Source: Photobacterium alginatilyticum (GTDB lineage Bacteria > Pseudomonadota > Gammaproteobacteria > Enterobacterales > Vibrionaceae). Taken from it: a DNA stretch of 64,000 bases. The stretch lies in the NCBI RefSeq assembly GCF_009910675.1, contig NZ_RSEJ01000003.1, forward strand, positions 62,001 through 126,000. Direction: 5' to 3'. Made by a program: the position numbers and the translations under genes. The notes under the pieces were generated by a model, which was not told the DNA's origin, made no database searches, and saw only the letters and a list, made by a program, of their open reading frames with translations. Positions 63,873 through 64,000 of this stretch are shown here, in pieces (position 1 is the first letter of the stretch; every line of letters starts with the position of its first letter).

Positions 63873-64000
63873 CCAAATCGCTGAGTAGCCTGCACGGCTC
63901 GGCCAGACGCCAAGTAATTCTCGCTGAAACGAGCAGCTTGAGCTAGCTTAGGTATAAGTATGTCAGCTTATTATCAAATATAATGGGAGTTTTATTTCAG

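Overview
The window looks like chromosomal DNA of a marine gammaproteobacterium of the Vibrionaceae, most likely Photobacterium or a close relative. This is an inference from gene content: a DUF3283-type small protein, DeoD next to an XapX protein, Cys/Gly-rich lipoproteins of a Vibrio style, tRNA-Ser with a GC-rich discriminator, and many two-component and chemotaxis genes. No replication origin, rRNA operon, CRISPR array or intact insertion sequence is visible.

Layout. 0-7 kb: a hybrid sensor kinase, a transposase-derived zinc-ribbon protein, purine nucleoside phosphorylase with XapX, and a small outer-membrane barrel. 7-14 kb: orphan hypotheticals, an OmpR-type two-component system followed by an orphan GtsA-like sugar-binding protein, a SixA-like phosphatase and a tRNA-Ser(UGA). 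14-29 kb: an AraC regulator and PhyH dioxygenase, then a divergent sugar cluster with ptsA-gldA and partners on the minus strand and frwC-frwB-pflD-pflC-SDR-fsaB-frwD on the plus strand. This is the gene set that in E. coli imports an anhydrohexitol as its 6-phosphate, opens the ring with a glycyl radical enzyme, cleaves 1-deoxyfructose-6-phosphate with FsaB and reduces hydroxyacetone with GldA. Here it carries extra members: an RmlD-like SDR, a SIS-CBS isomerase, UPF0303 and Dabb proteins.

29-38 kb: two convergent, distantly related lipoproteins, a LysR remnant, an ArsP/YraQ-type permease with a Cys-rich loop, a GAF/HD-GYP protein and a zinc-ribbon protein. 38-43 kb: an RNA-centred island with a relic of the RNA ligase RtcB, a gene fusing a Clp1/Grc3-like polynucleotide-kinase P-loop domain to an RNase Z-like metallo-beta-lactamase domain, an ART-like hypothetical, and a second short methionyl-tRNA synthetase. 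43-50 kb: a chemoreceptor, a second tRNA-Ser(UGA) identical to the first in direct orientation with a duplicated tRNA 3' end behind it, a lone MalK-type TOBE domain downstream of maltodextrin phosphorylase, and an MCP remnant.

50-58 kb: a complete agmatine deiminase energy pathway (TetR regulator, carbamate kinase, antiporter, agmatine deiminase, putrescine carbamoyltransferase), with a perfect FNR box in the divergent promoter region and a three-domain RidA fusion downstream behind a second FNR-like box. 58-64 kb: a VWA/zincin protein and MoxR-type AAA+ ATPase operon, divergent from a giant LRR-BRCT protein. This resembles ternary MoxR-VWA systems and has no obvious named counterpart. The strongest candidates for undescribed biology are the kinase-RNase Z fusion with its RtcB relic, the VWA-AAA-LRR/BRCT triad, and the extended anhydro-sugar cluster.
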